Shown one piece after another: positions 7,195-16,454 of a stretch of 42,709 bases of DNA. This DNA comes from a virus, in IMG/VR virus record IMGVR_UViG_3300036900_000162, positions 1 to 42,709 of that record. One strand, given 5' to 3'. Within the stretch, counting starts at the first letter, position 1. Every line of letters starts with the position of its first letter. A program made the translations under genes and the position numbers. The notes beneath the pieces are model-generated. The model saw only the letters and a program-made list of their open reading frames with translations. It searched no databases and was not told where the DNA came from.

Positions 7195-8904
7195 TTACTT
7201 GTACTTATCCAGCAGTGCCTGGATCGCAGGAGGATGGGGTTCCGATTGAGAAGACGCGGTGGGACCGCGCCCCACTCCCGCACCTGTAGCGGAAGCGGCT
7301 TGTAGCCCTTCGCGCGCTGCGTCTCGGCGATGCTGACCCGATTGCGTGACAACGTCCTTCAAGCCCTCATAGCCGCCCTCAGTGAATGCGGTTTGGAACT
7401 GGCTAATGGCATCCTTGAGGTTGGTTTCACCCGCGCCTGCCGCTCCGTAAGCTCCCGAAATGAGCTTTGCATACTCTCCCGCGGATTCCTTGAGCCATCC
7501 CACGAGGGCGGCACTGTCTTTGTCACCGCCGAAGCTGAAATTGTTTTTCAGACTCGTGAGAATGCTATTGATCTTCGCGGGAGCGTTGGGAAGCTTGGCC
7601 ACGAGTGGATCAAGCGAAGCGAAGTCTTTCTCCAGTTTGAGCATTGCGGTGTTGGCGGCGGCCGATTGAGTCGCGAGCTGCGCAACCGACCGTCTGGAGC
7701 CATTGAAATCGAGCTGTCCTGTGCGTAACTGCTCGGCCGCATCCTCCGGGGAAAGTCCTGGGTTGCGCTTCATGAAATTGTTCGCATAGGCCGCTTGGGC
7801 GGCCGGTGTCCGAGAGCCGGGGAACGAGATTCCAAGCCGCTGCATTTCGGAGACCAACTGCCCGCCGGGTCCATTCAACTGATCCGACGCGATCACAGCA
7901 GCATTGTTAACCCGCTTCCAATCCTCGAACGTCCCCTTGTATCCCTGATTGCGCGCGAAGTTGTACTGATCAATTTCCGAGACGCGCTGCGGCTCAAACT
8001 TGTTGGTCACGGGGTTACGCTGTCCCGGTACCCCGTTCACCGTCTCGTCCGTGAGCCGCTCAGGCGCATTGATCGCCGGCAGTTCTGCCGATGCGGCCAA
8101 GAGATTGCGGCCCGCTGCGAGCGCTTGACGCACCTTCACGGGGTCTGCGAGATCCGCCGCGGTGTAGCCGTACTGCTGCGCGCCGAGTTGCCACGCCTGC
8201 CGCGCAAGGCCATTGTTCTGCACGATGGAGGCCGGATCGGTCGACGAGCTGATGATCGGGTCCAACACAGAGAGCTGCGGACGGATGCGCATTTGAGCCT
8301 GCGCGAGCTGTTCGGCGCGGGCCTTCTGCTGGGCGACATCCGGTGTTTCGCCGAAGGCCATCAGCATGCGCTGATAGTCCTGCGCGCTCATCTGCCTCCC
8401 ATTGAACTGAATGGGCTGCGCGTAGGGGGAGGCGAGCGGCTGAGACTGCGTCTGCTGCGAGGCGGCGAATTGCGTGGGTGTGTCGTAATTGCGGATCAGG
8501 GGTGGCGCGAGTGGCGCAGTCTGGGTGCTCGCATCGCTCTGGGGCGCGGCACCGGATGCGCTCTGTTGAGCGCTGGCATCCGGAGGATTGTTGAGATCAT
8601 TTAGCGTTTTGGCCCGGAACGCCATAATCGGGAGCTGAGTCGCCATCTGCGCGATCTGCAGGCGCTTCTGCAGGTTGTTCAACTGCAACTGCTGGGCGTC
8701 CTGAGCCCCCTGCGCGAGTGCGGCGCCCGGCGCGGTGGCGCCCGAGCGATTGGCCATCAGCGAGAGCCCGAGACCGCTAGCGCCACCGTAGGGCGCCAAC
8801 TGAGCATTGAGTGCGCCCAGGAGTCCGCCTTGCGGGGTCGGTTGGGAGTTGAGCAGTCCCGCTTGCTGCAGGATCTGCGTCATGAAGTCCGGGGAAGCGC
8901 TCAT
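7195..8904 (-). CDS. Internal virion protein, 569 residues
   Basis: The product has a hydrophobic, Gln/Ala-rich N-terminal 120 residues, a long Gln-rich linker (about 105-165), then helical sequence. The segment QYNFARNQGYKGTFEDWKR (about residue 310) is a short motif recurring in structural proteins of many phages, usually seen as F..A...Gy.GTF.dwq. The C-terminal 150 residues include a possible membrane-active stretch (SGAYGAAGAGETNLKDAI). With its neighbours it probably belongs to a set of three or four ejection proteins. The start overlaps the upstream stop (ATGA). Confidence 0.62.
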   Translation of the reverse strand: MSASPDFMTQILQQAGLLNSQPTPQGGLLGALNAQLAPYGGASGLGLSLMANRSGATAPGAALAQGAQDAQQLQLNNLQKRLQIAQMATQLPIMAFRAKTLNDLNNPPDASAQQSASGAAPQSDASTQTAPLAPPLIRNYDTPTQFAASQQTQSQPLASPYAQPIQFNGRQMSAQDYQRMLMAFGETPDVAQQKARAEQLAQAQMRIRPQLSVLDPIISSSTDPASIVQNNGLARQAWQLGAQQYGYTAADLADPVKVRQALAAGRNLLAASAELPAINAPERLTDETVNGVPGQRNPVTNKFEPQRVSEIDQYNFARNQGYKGTFEDWKRVNNAAVIASDQLNGPGGQLVSEMQRLGISFPGSRTPAAQAAYANNFMKRNPGLSPEDAAEQLRTGQLDFNGSRRSVAQLATQSAAANTAMLKLEKDFASLDPLVAKLPNAPAKINSILTSLKNNFSFGGDKDSAALVGWLKESAGEYAKLISGAYGAAGAGETNLKDAISQFQTAFTEGGYEGLKDVVTQSGQHRRDAAREGLQAASATGAGVGRGPTASSQSEPHPPAIQALLDKYK

Positions 8905-9659
8905 CCCTGACCCCCTAAGAAGGCCCCCGCGAGGCCGCCGAGCAGCGAGCCCCAGCCCGAGGATCCACTATTATTGAAATAGCCGCCGACCGCGTTGCCG
9001 AGATTAGCGCCGAGGAGTCCGCCGCCTACCGCACCCGCCACGGGGTTGTAAGGCGTGGCTTGGGTCGATCCGAGGTTGCCGTTTACCCGTGCCAGATACT
9101 GATTCAGGCTCGTCTGCGGCGCCTGGATGTACTGCTGCGCAAGATTCTGGACGTTCTGACCCGCCCCATAGAGTGCGTTCTGCAATCCCAATTGTGAGTT
9201 GAGCACGGAAGGGGCGGCATAGAGCGCGGAGTTCTGAAGTCCCGCTTCCGTGTTGAAAGCATTGCCGTAGAGATTCGAGGCGAAGTCCCCGAGCGCCTGA
9301 GCGGTCTGCCCCTGATTCTGATCCACGTTGCGCCCGGCGCCGGCGAACTGGCTGTCCATGCGCTGTTGGATCTGATTGGCACCCAAGTTAAACAGGTTGT
9401 TGAGTTCGGGGTTCTGCTGGACGTTTCCCCCGAGCGTATTCGTCACATAGTTCTGCGCAGCGTTCACGGCTGGGTTGCCGTTCTGCGCCATGTCCGTGAT
9501 GTTGGAAATCGCCTGCTCTTGCTGGGGCGCGAAAGGCGCGACCAAGGTTGGCGTGTTCTGGTATTGAGAGAGCGACTGATTCAGGCCGGTCTGCTGGTAC
9601 GGGAGCTGCCAGCTCGGGGCTTGGGTGGTCACTGAAGAACTTGAGCCGTTGCCGTTCAT
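8901..9659 (-). CDS. Virion protein, Gln/Asn-rich (ejection or tail-associated)
   Basis: The product has 252 residues, with the start at the ATG overlapping the upstream stop. The region YQQTGLNQSLSQYQ...VAPFAPQQEQAISNI (about 20-55) resembles a common phage structural family with a VAPfs.q...Al motif. The body is rich in Asn/Gln helices, and the C-terminal 55 residues are Gly-rich and hydrophobic (GAVGGGLLGANLGNAVGGYF, then LLGGLAGAFLGG). Such glycine-zipper tails occur in membrane-inserting phage ejection proteins. The annotation of role is by analogy. Confidence 0.62.
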   Translation of the reverse strand: MNGNGSSSSVTTQAPSWQLPYQQTGLNQSLSQYQNTPTLVAPFAPQQEQAISNITDMAQNGNPAVNAAQNYVTNTLGGNVQQNPELNNLFNLGANQIQQRMDSQFAGAGRNVDQNQGQTAQALGDFASNLYGNAFNTEAGLQNSALYAAPSVLNSQLGLQNALYGAGQNVQNLAQQYIQAPQTSLNQYLARVNGNLGSTQATPYNPVAGAVGGGLLGANLGNAVGGYFNNSGSSGWGSLLGGLAGAFLGGQG

Positions 9660-10708
9660 GATTGCCCCGTCCGCATGCGTGGCTGCGCCGAGCCGCCCGG
9701 AATGTTCACGTTTGCCCCTATGGAGTCCCAGTACCCGTTGAGATCGCCGTACTGCTTGACCCACTGCTGCATCGCCGTTTTGGCGGGTCCCTCGGGCATT
9801 GAGGCAATCAGCATGTTGGCTTGATCGTGCGCCGAGCCGACCGGGTCATTGGCGTACATCGCGCCTTGAGCGGCGAACAAAGCCGCCGCTAATCCCGCCG
9901 ATCCCGCCGCACCCAGTCCGCTGGATCCGGAACCCGCTGCGGCATCTGTGCCGCCGTAAGTCGCCGCCGCAGCGGGCGCATCGGCGCCTGTCGCTGCTAC
10001 GTAGGGCGTGGAATCCGCCAGGGCGCCCGTGGCCGCACTTCCAATCCCCTGATCGGCAGCCGTCGAAGCCAACGTGTCGGCAACACCGGTTCCGGCTCCC
10101 GTCCCCGCGCCCAACAATCCGCCGTTGGCGGTATAGGCATTGGCTTCCTGTGCAGCCAAATCCGCGTTCGCATTCGTCGCGCCGGAGTACAGCGGACCGT
10201 CTGGCGTCGTGATCCCGGCTTGCGCGGGAGTCGACATGAGCGGCGAAACCGGGGCCGTCCCCTGTGCTACGGCAGCATCGCTGGCTTGTGCCAACGCCGC
10301 CGGGTCATTGATCGACGGACCCAGCAGCCCGTTGTAGGCGTTGTAGAGATTGCGTCCGAGGCTGATGGTCTGATTCAAATTGCTGCCCGAGTTCCCCGAG
10401 TTGGAAGGCGAGCCGCCCAGAAGTCCCAGCAATCCGGCCGCGAGTCCGAGCGAAGAACCCCCCGGAGCGGTTGCAGGCGGCACGGGCACCGACGGATACG
10501 GACCTTGAAGCGGTGATCCCGCCATGCGGTAAGCCATCTGCGCCCAGGGCCCCATCTGTAAAGTCAACGGGTTGGTCTGACTGCCGGGACTAACGGCAGT
10601 ACCGCCGAGTAGATACGGTTGTATCGACCCCGGAGCGCCGCTCATCGGTGGATTTAGTAGCCCACCTGAGGGCGTCATGCCCTGGTATTGATCCAACAGG
10701 CCGTTCAC
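9656..10708 (-). CDS. Low-complexity virion protein, 350 residues
   Basis: A GTG start (MNGLLDQYQG) overlaps the upstream stop. The first 100 residues are rich in Gly/Pro/Ser and hydrophobics, including a GLAAGLLGLLGG stretch. The middle is an Ala/Thr/Gly-rich repeat-like segment (about 160-285). The C-terminal 55 residues look folded (DQANMLIASMPEGPAKTAMQQW). The composition matches the other internal virion proteins in the cluster. No enzymatic motif is visible. Confidence 0.6.
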   Translation of the reverse strand: MNGLLDQYQGMTPSGGLLNPPMSGAPGSIQPYLLGGTAVSPGSQTNPLTLQMGPWAQMAYRMAGSPLQGPYPSVPVPPATAPGGSSLGLAAGLLGLLGGSPSNSGNSGSNLNQTISLGRNLYNAYNGLLGPSINDPAALAQASDAAVAQGTAPVSPLMSTPAQAGITTPDGPLYSGATNANADLAAQEANAYTANGGLLGAGTGAGTGVADTLASTAADQGIGSAATGALADSTPYVAATGADAPAAAATYGGTDAAAGSGSSGLGAAGSAGLAAALFAAQGAMYANDPVGSAHDQANMLIASMPEGPAKTAMQQWVKQYGDLNGYWDSIGANVNIPGGSAQPRMRTGQS

Positions 10709-11106
10709 AGCGCAATCTCCGCCACAATACCGGTTGGCCTAAAGCGTTTGTCCCAACGCAGCCAGCCGCGACGTCCCTGCACGCGCACGCACACGCAGCC
10801 CATTGCGCGCGCCCATGTCAGGATGTCATCCAGCAAGCGACGCTTGGGCTCGTCTGGGGCTTTCCCCTGCGCCATGGTGATTACACACACGAGGCCGCGC
10901 GCCGTGCGCAGGACTTCGGTCGCGAGAACGCCGTGGACGGCGCGGTCATCCTGCAAGCCCCACACCTGAATCTGTGCGCGTTTCGCGCGCTCTTTCGCCT
11001 CGTACGCCGAGAGATCCGCGCCGCCCTTCTCGAATTTGTGAAACAGCGGGGCAAAGTCTTCCCAACACGCCTCGATTTGATCGGGCGCGACACAGAATGA
11101 GCGCAT
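10705..11106 (-). CDS. GNAT-like small virion-assembly protein
   Basis: The product has 133 residues. The order of elements (an N-terminal helix with a WEDFAPLF motif, a VWGLQDDRAVHGVLATEVL strand pair, a RGLVCVITMA strand, then a helix ending LLDDILTWARAMGCVCVRVQGRRGWLRWDKRFRP) is that of the acetyltransferase (GNAT) fold. Several podoviruses encode such a GNAT-like protein beside the tail and internal-virion genes (compare T7 gp13). The canonical acetyl-CoA loop R/Q-x-x-G-x-G/A is not evident, so an enzymatic role is doubtful. Overlaps at both ends place it in the tail operon. Confidence 0.6.
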   Translation of the reverse strand: MRSFCVAPDQIEACWEDFAPLFHKFEKGGADLSAYEAKERAKRAQIQVWGLQDDRAVHGVLATEVLRTARGLVCVITMAQGKAPDEPKRRLLDDILTWARAMGCVCVRVQGRRGWLRWDKRFRPTGIVAEIAL

Positions 11107-12525
11107 CTAGAACGCTCCCGACTCGCTGTGGAGGAATTCCCCGCCGATCGCCTGCCCGAAGCTCCCGACGATATCGGTCTCGGCGCGGTGGTAACTCGCT
11201 TCCACCAGCGCATCGGCGAAACCGCTCACACTGTTGGGTGTGAGCGCCGAGGTGAAGCTCACCGAATCGCTCTGCTTCATGCGCGAACCGATCTTGCACG
11301 TTACCGCACCGGCGCCGGTCACTTGGGGACGGAAACCCTGGACCAACGCCTTGCCGCCCGGGTTCAATTCGACTTCGCCGGTCGTAATCGTGGCGGTGCC
11401 CGGAGTGCCGGTGAACGTACCCAACTTCTTGTCCTGTCCGATGGCCTGCAGACCGTACGTCGTGAAGTAGAACGGCGTCGTGGACTGCACGAAAGGACCA
11501 ATATTGCTGTCGGATGCATGCGTGAACCGCTTCGTCTCATAATTATAGATGACGACCGGAGAGGCTCCCGCGGTCGGAAATGCCCAATAGACCAGCTTGT
11601 TGCTCCAATCGACCGCGACACGTCCCGTAGAGATGCCCTGACTCACCACATTGGAGATGAACCATCGGTTCACTTTCTCCTGCCCAATCGGCACCGCAGT
11701 CACGCCATCGGTGGCGTAAAACCCTTTGCTCGAGGCGAAGAGCACTTCGTTGCCGATCTTCACACCTGCATGGGCGTAGTCCATGCCCACACCACTTGAG
11801 AGCGTGTCGAACTGGAAGACCGTCGAGCCACCGACATACGTCACGCGCGTAATCGCGTTTTGCTGCGTAATGATGCCCCACTGATCCCCGCCGAAAATGC
11901 CGGTGACCCCTCCAAGCTCGAGGTGCAGAGTCTGTTGGCCCGACTGCTGCGCGATCGCGGTTGCGGATCCCGGAGTAGGCCAGGAAGTCGGCTGGCCGAT
12001 CCCGCTCCATTGCACGACGTTCGGCGTACCCGCAATGTTGCCGCCGACCAGAAACTGACCGATCACTCCCAGATATAGCGCATTCGGTGAACCTGAAATT
12101 GCTGCGAAGTTCACACCGGCTCCGACAGTCTGTTGATACAGGCCGCCCGAGCTCACCGAGGCAATGACGAGCGTGTTGTATTGAACGAGGTCGTAAATCT
12201 GAGCCGAGAGCGCCGGGGAGTAGTCTGTCCACGCGCCCGCTGTGGCCGGCGACTGATAGAGGTGGCCATCAAAGGTCCCGGCGTAGACGTAGGGCACCGT
12301 CCCCGTGCTCGGAATGGCGAGGAGCGCCACGATGTAGTAAAACTGCCCCGTCGTGGTCAATGCCGCCCCGGCGGTGGCGAGCGGCGCATACGGTTGATAG
12401 CCGTTCTGCGTGGTTCCGATCGGTAGGACGTTTAGCGCTTCGATGACGCCCGGATTATCGAGATCGTTCTGGTCTGGAAGCCATTCGCCGAACTTGAGTT
12501 TTCCGGCCGGAGGCTCAGAAGCCAT
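11107..12525 (-). CDS. Tail hub / DNA-stabilisation beta-propeller (P22 gp10-like)
   Basis: The product has 472 residues. The N-terminus (KLKFGEWLPDQNDLDNPGVIEALNVLP) is characteristic of podovirus tail proteins that describe P22 gp10-type packaged-DNA stabilisation factors. It is followed by repeated beta-blade units (VYAGTFDGHLYQ, LVIASVSSGGLYQQ, GVTGIFGGDQWGIITQQ, VLFASSKGFYATDG). These proteins form the tail tube extension below the portal-adaptor ring and close the channel after packaging. Its place just downstream of the adaptor gene fits. It ends with TAG. Confidence 0.75.
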   Translation of the reverse strand: MASEPPAGKLKFGEWLPDQNDLDNPGVIEALNVLPIGTTQNGYQPYAPLATAGAALTTTGQFYYIVALLAIPSTGTVPYVYAGTFDGHLYQSPATAGAWTDYSPALSAQIYDLVQYNTLVIASVSSGGLYQQTVGAGVNFAAISGSPNALYLGVIGQFLVGGNIAGTPNVVQWSGIGQPTSWPTPGSATAIAQQSGQQTLHLELGGVTGIFGGDQWGIITQQNAITRVTYVGGSTVFQFDTLSSGVGMDYAHAGVKIGNEVLFASSKGFYATDGVTAVPIGQEKVNRWFISNVVSQGISTGRVAVDWSNKLVYWAFPTAGASPVVIYNYETKRFTHASDSNIGPFVQSTTPFYFTTYGLQAIGQDKKLGTFTGTPGTATITTGEVELNPGGKALVQGFRPQVTGAGAVTCKIGSRMKQSDSVSFTSALTPNSVSGFADALVEASYHRAETDIVGSFGQAIGGEFLHSESGAF

Positions 12526-13400
12526 TACCAGTCCGTCCCGGTGTCCGAATCAATGACCATTTCGCCACCGGCAAAGCGCCGCGCCTTGTCCGCGAGCAGG
12601 AACTTGCCGAGCTTGTCCTGATAGATTCCGCCCCACAGGCTCACCATGCCGGGGTCTTTCACGAACTGACCGGCCTCGAGCAGCGTTGCAGCCAACAACG
12701 CGTTCGGGATGGTGTTGGAGATCCAATTGGTCGCAACGGAGCCCGAGAGCACGGAAGCACTCGCGTAATAGCTGCCGTTCACCGTGAACGCACTGTTCGG
12801 GAAGGGTCCGAAAATGAAGACATCCCCGCCGACCGTGATCGTTTCGGAACTGACGGTCTGCGAGTTGTTCACCGTGTACGTGCCGGTGCCGCCCGTACCG
12901 GTTCCCGGCGCCGTGATGATCGTATTGGCCGTGATGCCGGTCCCGCTGATCGGCGCGCCCACGGTGACGGTCCCCGAGGTCACCGCACTCACGGTGAACG
13001 TGGTTCCGGAAATGCTGCCCGTGACACTCGCAGCAGTCGTATTATCACGTGCGAAGTACTGGGGGACGCCCTGCGCCTGCCGCACGGGATAGACGTTGTA
13101 AATCCAGCCGGCCTCCTTCTCGATCATGTCGAAGGAGCCCGAGGAATTCACGACCGAGAAATGGCGCGCCTGCAGGTAGTCGGACGGAACGGCGATGACG
13201 CCCGTGGTCGCATCGATCACTAGGCTAAACGTCGACTCCATCGCCTTGACACCCAAGCCGTCATTCAACGCGAAAATGTCGTTGATGATTCGCTCGTGCG
13301 CGGAGGAGATGAAATAGTCGACGGAGGTCGCCAAATCCGAGCGGTGCGTGAAATCCGTAACCGCCGTCGACAGCGTCGTGTAGTTCGTGACTGAAGGCAT
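12525..13400 (-). CDS. Head-tail adaptor (P22 gp4-like) with an inserted beta domain
   Basis: The product has 291 residues. The two ends ([42 protein letters not shown]...YQDKL) match the alpha-helical adaptor or tail-accessory fold that docks under the portal. Between about residues 122 and 190 lies a Gly/Thr/Ser-rich beta segment ([20 protein letters not shown]) that is normally found as a repeat in phage surface proteins and not in adaptors. This looks like a domain insertion that may decorate the tail. The stop overlaps the next start by one base. Confidence 0.75.
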   Translation of the reverse strand: MPSVTNYTTLSTAVTDFTHRSDLATSVDYFISSAHERIINDIFALNDGLGVKAMESTFSLVIDATTGVIAVPSDYLQARHFSVVNSSGSFDMIEKEAGWIYNVYPVRQAQGVPQYFARDNTTAASVTGSISGTTFTVSAVTSGTVTVGAPISGTGITANTIITAPGTGTGGTGTYTVNNSQTVSSETITVGGDVFIFGPFPNSAFTVNGSYYASASVLSGSVATNWISNTIPNALLAATLLEAGQFVKDPGMVSLWGGIYQDKLGKFLLADKARRFAGGEMVIDSDTGTDW

Positions 13401-13403
13401 CGC

Positions 13404-13730
13404 TTACTTCTTGAGTAACTTTCGGCCGCCGCCCTTCCACAGTCGCGAATCATCCACACAGCGGAACTTCGCATAATCGCGGCCGGTGAACTCCCGCCAT
13501 AGCTCGGGGTTGAAGTAGTCCATGCCACGCTGCCGGGCGACTTCCATCGCCACGACAGGGTCAATGGAGAGGATCTTGCGCATGTCCTTTTTCGCCGCCG
13601 CGAAGCGCCCGTTCTCGCGGTGCGCCTTGGCGTAGTCCGCGCAGTGATCGACGAGGCCCTGAGCGTCCCCGGAATAGCGAATGATCCCGCGGCCGTCTGC
13701 GTCTTCGTGATAGGTCATGCGATAAGTCAC
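13404..13730 (-). CDS. Conserved podovirus virion-cluster protein
   Basis: The product has 108 residues. I chose a GTG start at 13730 because it overlaps the preceding stop (GTGA) and has GGGAG seven bases upstream; ATG codons at 13754 and 13718 are alternatives. The sequence contains a long basic helix (ENGRFAAAKKDMRKILSIDP) and a C-terminal basic tail (WKGGGRKLLKK). No Cys or membrane segment is present. The place between adaptor and tail genes suggests a small connector or assembly factor, but I do not recognise the family. Confidence 0.62.
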   Translation of the reverse strand: MTYRMTYHEDADGRGIIRYSGDAQGLVDHCADYAKAHRENGRFAAAKKDMRKILSIDPVVAMEVARQRGMDYFNPELWREFTGRDYAKFRCVDDSRLWKGGGRKLLKK

Positions 13731-13867
13731 CGGAAATCTCCCAAGTAGATCCACAGGAACAGCGAGAGCGCGAAAAGCTCATCGCCCAACCCCATGCCAA
13801 AGGGCGCGGGGAAAATCGTCGGCTGTGCGGGCGTGTTTGCGGGACTCGCCGCAAAACCCATGTTCAT
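13727..13867 (-). CDS. Small membrane protein within the tail cluster
   Basis: The product has 46 residues: a Pro/Ala-rich N-terminus, then GMGLGDELFALSLFLWIYLG, a probable single membrane segment. It starts 15 bases after the stop of the kelch-like gene and its stop overlaps the next GTG start. An ATG two codons later is an alternative start. Tight packing supports it being a gene. Function is unknown. Confidence 0.5.
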   Translation of the reverse strand: MNMGFAASPANTPAQPTIFPAPFGMGLGDELFALSLFLWIYLGDFR

Positions 13868-13881
13868 GACCCACGCGAGCA

Positions 13882-15066
13882 CTATCCGGCTCCCAGCAAC
13901 GGAAGCATCGAAGGGCCTCCCCCCGTCACGCCCGCCGAATCGCTCGGCCGATAGAAGTAAATGGAGTCCTCGGTGCGATTCATGAGCAGGTAGCCGCGGA
14001 TCGCCGTCCCCGGGACGTAGGCCCAGCGGCCATAAGTGCCCGTGCTCGTCCCGGTCTCTGGAGAAAACGAAGCATTTGTCCCGGCCTGTCCAGTCGGCGT
14101 GCTCCCGGTGCCCGGCGTGAAGTTGGTCCATGTCCACGCATTGCCGCCTTGGTATGGCAAGGTGGCGGGCGGTGCGAGCTTGAATATTTTCTTGCCGCCA
14201 CCGTTCCAGAAGAAAAAAGCGTCATCGACCGCGTCGTAGATGACCGATCCATCGCCGGTCGGCGCGGTCCCCGTCGTGGTCGGCGCGTAGTAATCATTCG
14301 CCGTCCCACTGCGGGCATCGTAGAAATTGAGAACACCCGCGGCATATACAGCCCAGATGCTGCGGCTGGTATCGAATGCACTCGCCGGATTGGTCGACCA
14401 GCCCGGCGACTTGAAAATGTCTGCTGTAAAGGCATTGCTCGCAACGTCGTAGAACTGCACCGCGTTCGCGGCGTCCTGGTGGCTCCATATGACGTTGCGC
14501 ACCGAGTCATACACGGAGGTATCAGCGACATCGCTGTTGGCCACTACTCCTGTATTGACTTTCTTAGTCCACGGGTTGTTGACGTTCGGATTCGATACCG
14601 TGAAGTCGAAGACGTGCGTCTCGATGACGCCGGCCGCGTCAGTCGCGCGAAACAAGCCACCCGTGCAGAATAGCCAGCCCTTGGGGGAGGGCAGGTAAAC
14701 GAAGCACGAATACGTATGCCGCGAGACCGGGTGACCGCTCGCATCCTGGTCCACGTTGGTAATTGCCGGCGACGTTGTATCGCGTAGCCGATGCCATGCC
14801 GGTGAACTCGATTCCAAGGGTCCATAGGCATAAACACTGTTCAGCGTCGAATCAGTGTGACCACCCCCGAAAAGACACAGGAATGTGCCACTCGTAAACG
14901 TCGTCCCGATATAGACGCCGTCCGTATTGAGACACGCGCCGCCCCAAGCGGCGACAATGGCGTTAACCCCGCTCTCATCAACACCTGATCCCGTAAGCAC
15001 TGAACTCGGCAGCGTCCCCCAGGTCCCGGCAGTGATTCCGGTGAACCAACTCGGTGAAGCCGGCAT
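13882..15066 (-). CDS. Kelch-like beta-propeller virion protein (putative receptor-binding or tail appendage)
   Basis: The product has 394 residues. It shows repeated blades with Gly-Gly doublets and aromatic positions (LCLFGGGHTDSTLNSVYAY near residue 65, GWLFCTGGLF, VIWSHQDAANAVQFYDV, IWAVYAAGVLNFYDA, AFFFWNGGGKKIFKL), as in kelch/galactose-oxidase propellers. Propellers are common in tail-associated adhesins. It contains several Cys, unusual for a virion exterior. No catalytic residues can be proposed. The gene lies between a beta-rich head protein and the adaptor module and ends with TAG. Confidence 0.65.
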   Translation of the reverse strand: MPASPSWFTGITAGTWGTLPSSVLTGSGVDESGVNAIVAAWGGACLNTDGVYIGTTFTSGTFLCLFGGGHTDSTLNSVYAYGPLESSSPAWHRLRDTTSPAITNVDQDASGHPVSRHTYSCFVYLPSPKGWLFCTGGLFRATDAAGVIETHVFDFTVSNPNVNNPWTKKVNTGVVANSDVADTSVYDSVRNVIWSHQDAANAVQFYDVASNAFTADIFKSPGWSTNPASAFDTSRSIWAVYAAGVLNFYDARSGTANDYYAPTTTGTAPTGDGSVIYDAVDDAFFFWNGGGKKIFKLAPPATLPYQGGNAWTWTNFTPGTGSTPTGQAGTNASFSPETGTSTGTYGRWAYVPGTAIRGYLLMNRTEDSIYFYRPSDSAGVTGGGPSMLPLLGAG

Positions 15067-15069
15067 GCG

Positions 15070-16197
15070 CTACTTCCAGAGCACCACGCCGTGAACGTCA
15101 TCGGCCGCCGTGGCGGTCGTGTCCGCGTCCGTTACCGCGCCCGTGATGGCATAAGCAATGCCGGTTCCGAAGGGGATACCGCTAGAGAACTCCACGTTGG
15201 CGCCGCCCGAGGCGGGAATGATGATTGTGAAGGCTGGCGTATCCGTGCCGACCGTAGGGGCAGAGGCTTTGTTATAGAACTTGAAGAACTTCGCGGACGA
15301 CGTGTTGTTGTAGAGCGCGTAACCGAGTACGACGCCGGCAGAGGCTTTGAGGCTCGTGGCATTGGTGCTCGCCGCGGCCTTCACACGGCTCTGCGTGCTC
15401 CCCGGTGAAGTGCCGGGAACATTCGTCGTGAGCCACGGCGTGGTATTCGCCGTATTGCCCGGCTGGACGGTCCACGTTCCAGACTGGACTGCATTGACCG
15501 AAAACGCCGTGTTATCGCTGGAAATCGTGACACGTAGCGATCCCGTGCCCGTGGTGCCATTGCCCATGAGCGGCGTGACGCCGTTGATCTGGGCGATGTT
15601 GGTCGAGGCGTTCGCGGGCGGGCTGGTCGTGACCGTACCGGAGACCGGCTGCGTAACCGCTGACCCATCGACCTTGATCGCGGTGGCATTGGCACTGGTC
15701 GCACCGATGTCGACACGCAGCGCACCGGATGTAGTGAGCGAGAGGGGGTCGGTTTGCGCGGTGGTGTAGGTCGGCGCTGCGGTTGTGACGGCGCCTTGGA
15801 CCAGCGGGCCCTTCTGCCCACTCGTGGTCGAGGCTTGCGCGACCAAAAGGCCATTGACACTCGTATCGAGCGCCACGCCGTTCAGCGTGCCTAAATTCAC
15901 CGACCACGTCCCGGACTGCGAGACCGGTTGGGCGTTCGTGAGGCTCGGCTGGTCGGTCGCAATGACGACGCGGAGCGTGCCGGCGTCCTTAACCCCGCTG
16001 TTGACGGAGGCCGCAGTGCCGGAGATCTGCGCCAGATTCGCCGGCATCGGATTGCTCGCCGAAACCGTCGTGGGCGCAACGCCCGCCGCGGAGATCGATA
16101 GCTTGACAATCTGATAGTCGACGTTCGGCGTACCCGTGACGGTATCGGTACCCAGCGTCGCGCCGCCCGAGCCAGCATTCAGAAGAACGTTGCTCAC
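15070..16197 (-). CDS. Beta-rich virion decoration protein with internal repeats
   Basis: The product has 375 residues from a GTG start overlapping the previous stop. It carries repeated units of the type VSQSGTWSVN and VQSGTWTVQPGNTANTTPWL with spaced LRV(V/T)I(A/S)(T/S)D(N/Q) strands (LRVVIATDQPS and LRVTISSDNTA). This composition (Ser/Thr/Gly/Ala/Val, almost no charged residues) is typical of phage head-surface or fibre-like decoration proteins. The C-terminal 130 residues form a separate beta domain (GYALYNNTSSAKFFKFYNKA...). No enzymatic function is suggested. Confidence 0.65.
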   Translation of the reverse strand: MSNVLLNAGSGGATLGTDTVTGTPNVDYQIVKLSISAAGVAPTTVSASNPMPANLAQISGTAASVNSGVKDAGTLRVVIATDQPSLTNAQPVSQSGTWSVNLGTLNGVALDTSVNGLLVAQASTTSGQKGPLVQGAVTTAAPTYTTAQTDPLSLTTSGALRVDIGATSANATAIKVDGSAVTQPVSGTVTTSPPANASTNIAQINGVTPLMGNGTTGTGSLRVTISSDNTAFSVNAVQSGTWTVQPGNTANTTPWLTTNVPGTSPGSTQSRVKAAASTNATSLKASAGVVLGYALYNNTSSAKFFKFYNKASAPTVGTDTPAFTIIIPASGGANVEFSSGIPFGTGIAYAITGAVTDADTTATAADDVHGVVLWK

Positions 16198-16454
16198 TTC
16201 GGAGCCTCAGTGTTCTTGACGTGCTTGCACTTCAGTAACCGACCGTCTTCGAATTCGACCGTGTAGCCGTCGTGCTCGTGGTGATGGATCCAGCCCACCC
16301 CGTGTTCGGTCGACACCCACGAGCGGTGCGCGTGGTGGGGCGTGCCGTGGCGGGTCTGGCCTTTGCCCGCGAGCGGCATATGAACGTGAGGACGGGTGAC
16401 GGTGCAGATATGCCGGCGCACGAATGGCCAGCGCGGGAGCAGTTCGATCAGCAT
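16194..16454 (-). CDS. His-rich small protein of the head cluster
   Basis: The product has 86 residues with 13 His, including HHAHRSW and GVGWIHHHEHDGYTVEFEDG, then a C-terminal KCKHVKN. The YTVEFEDGR...K segment is strand-forming. Metal binding is plausible. Its stop overlaps the next GTG and its start abuts the preceding TAG, so it is firmly within the operon. Function is unknown. Confidence 0.6.
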   Translation of the reverse strand: MLIELLPRWPFVRRHICTVTRPHVHMPLAGKGQTRHGTPHHAHRSWVSTEHGVGWIHHHEHDGYTVEFEDGRLLKCKHVKNTEAPK

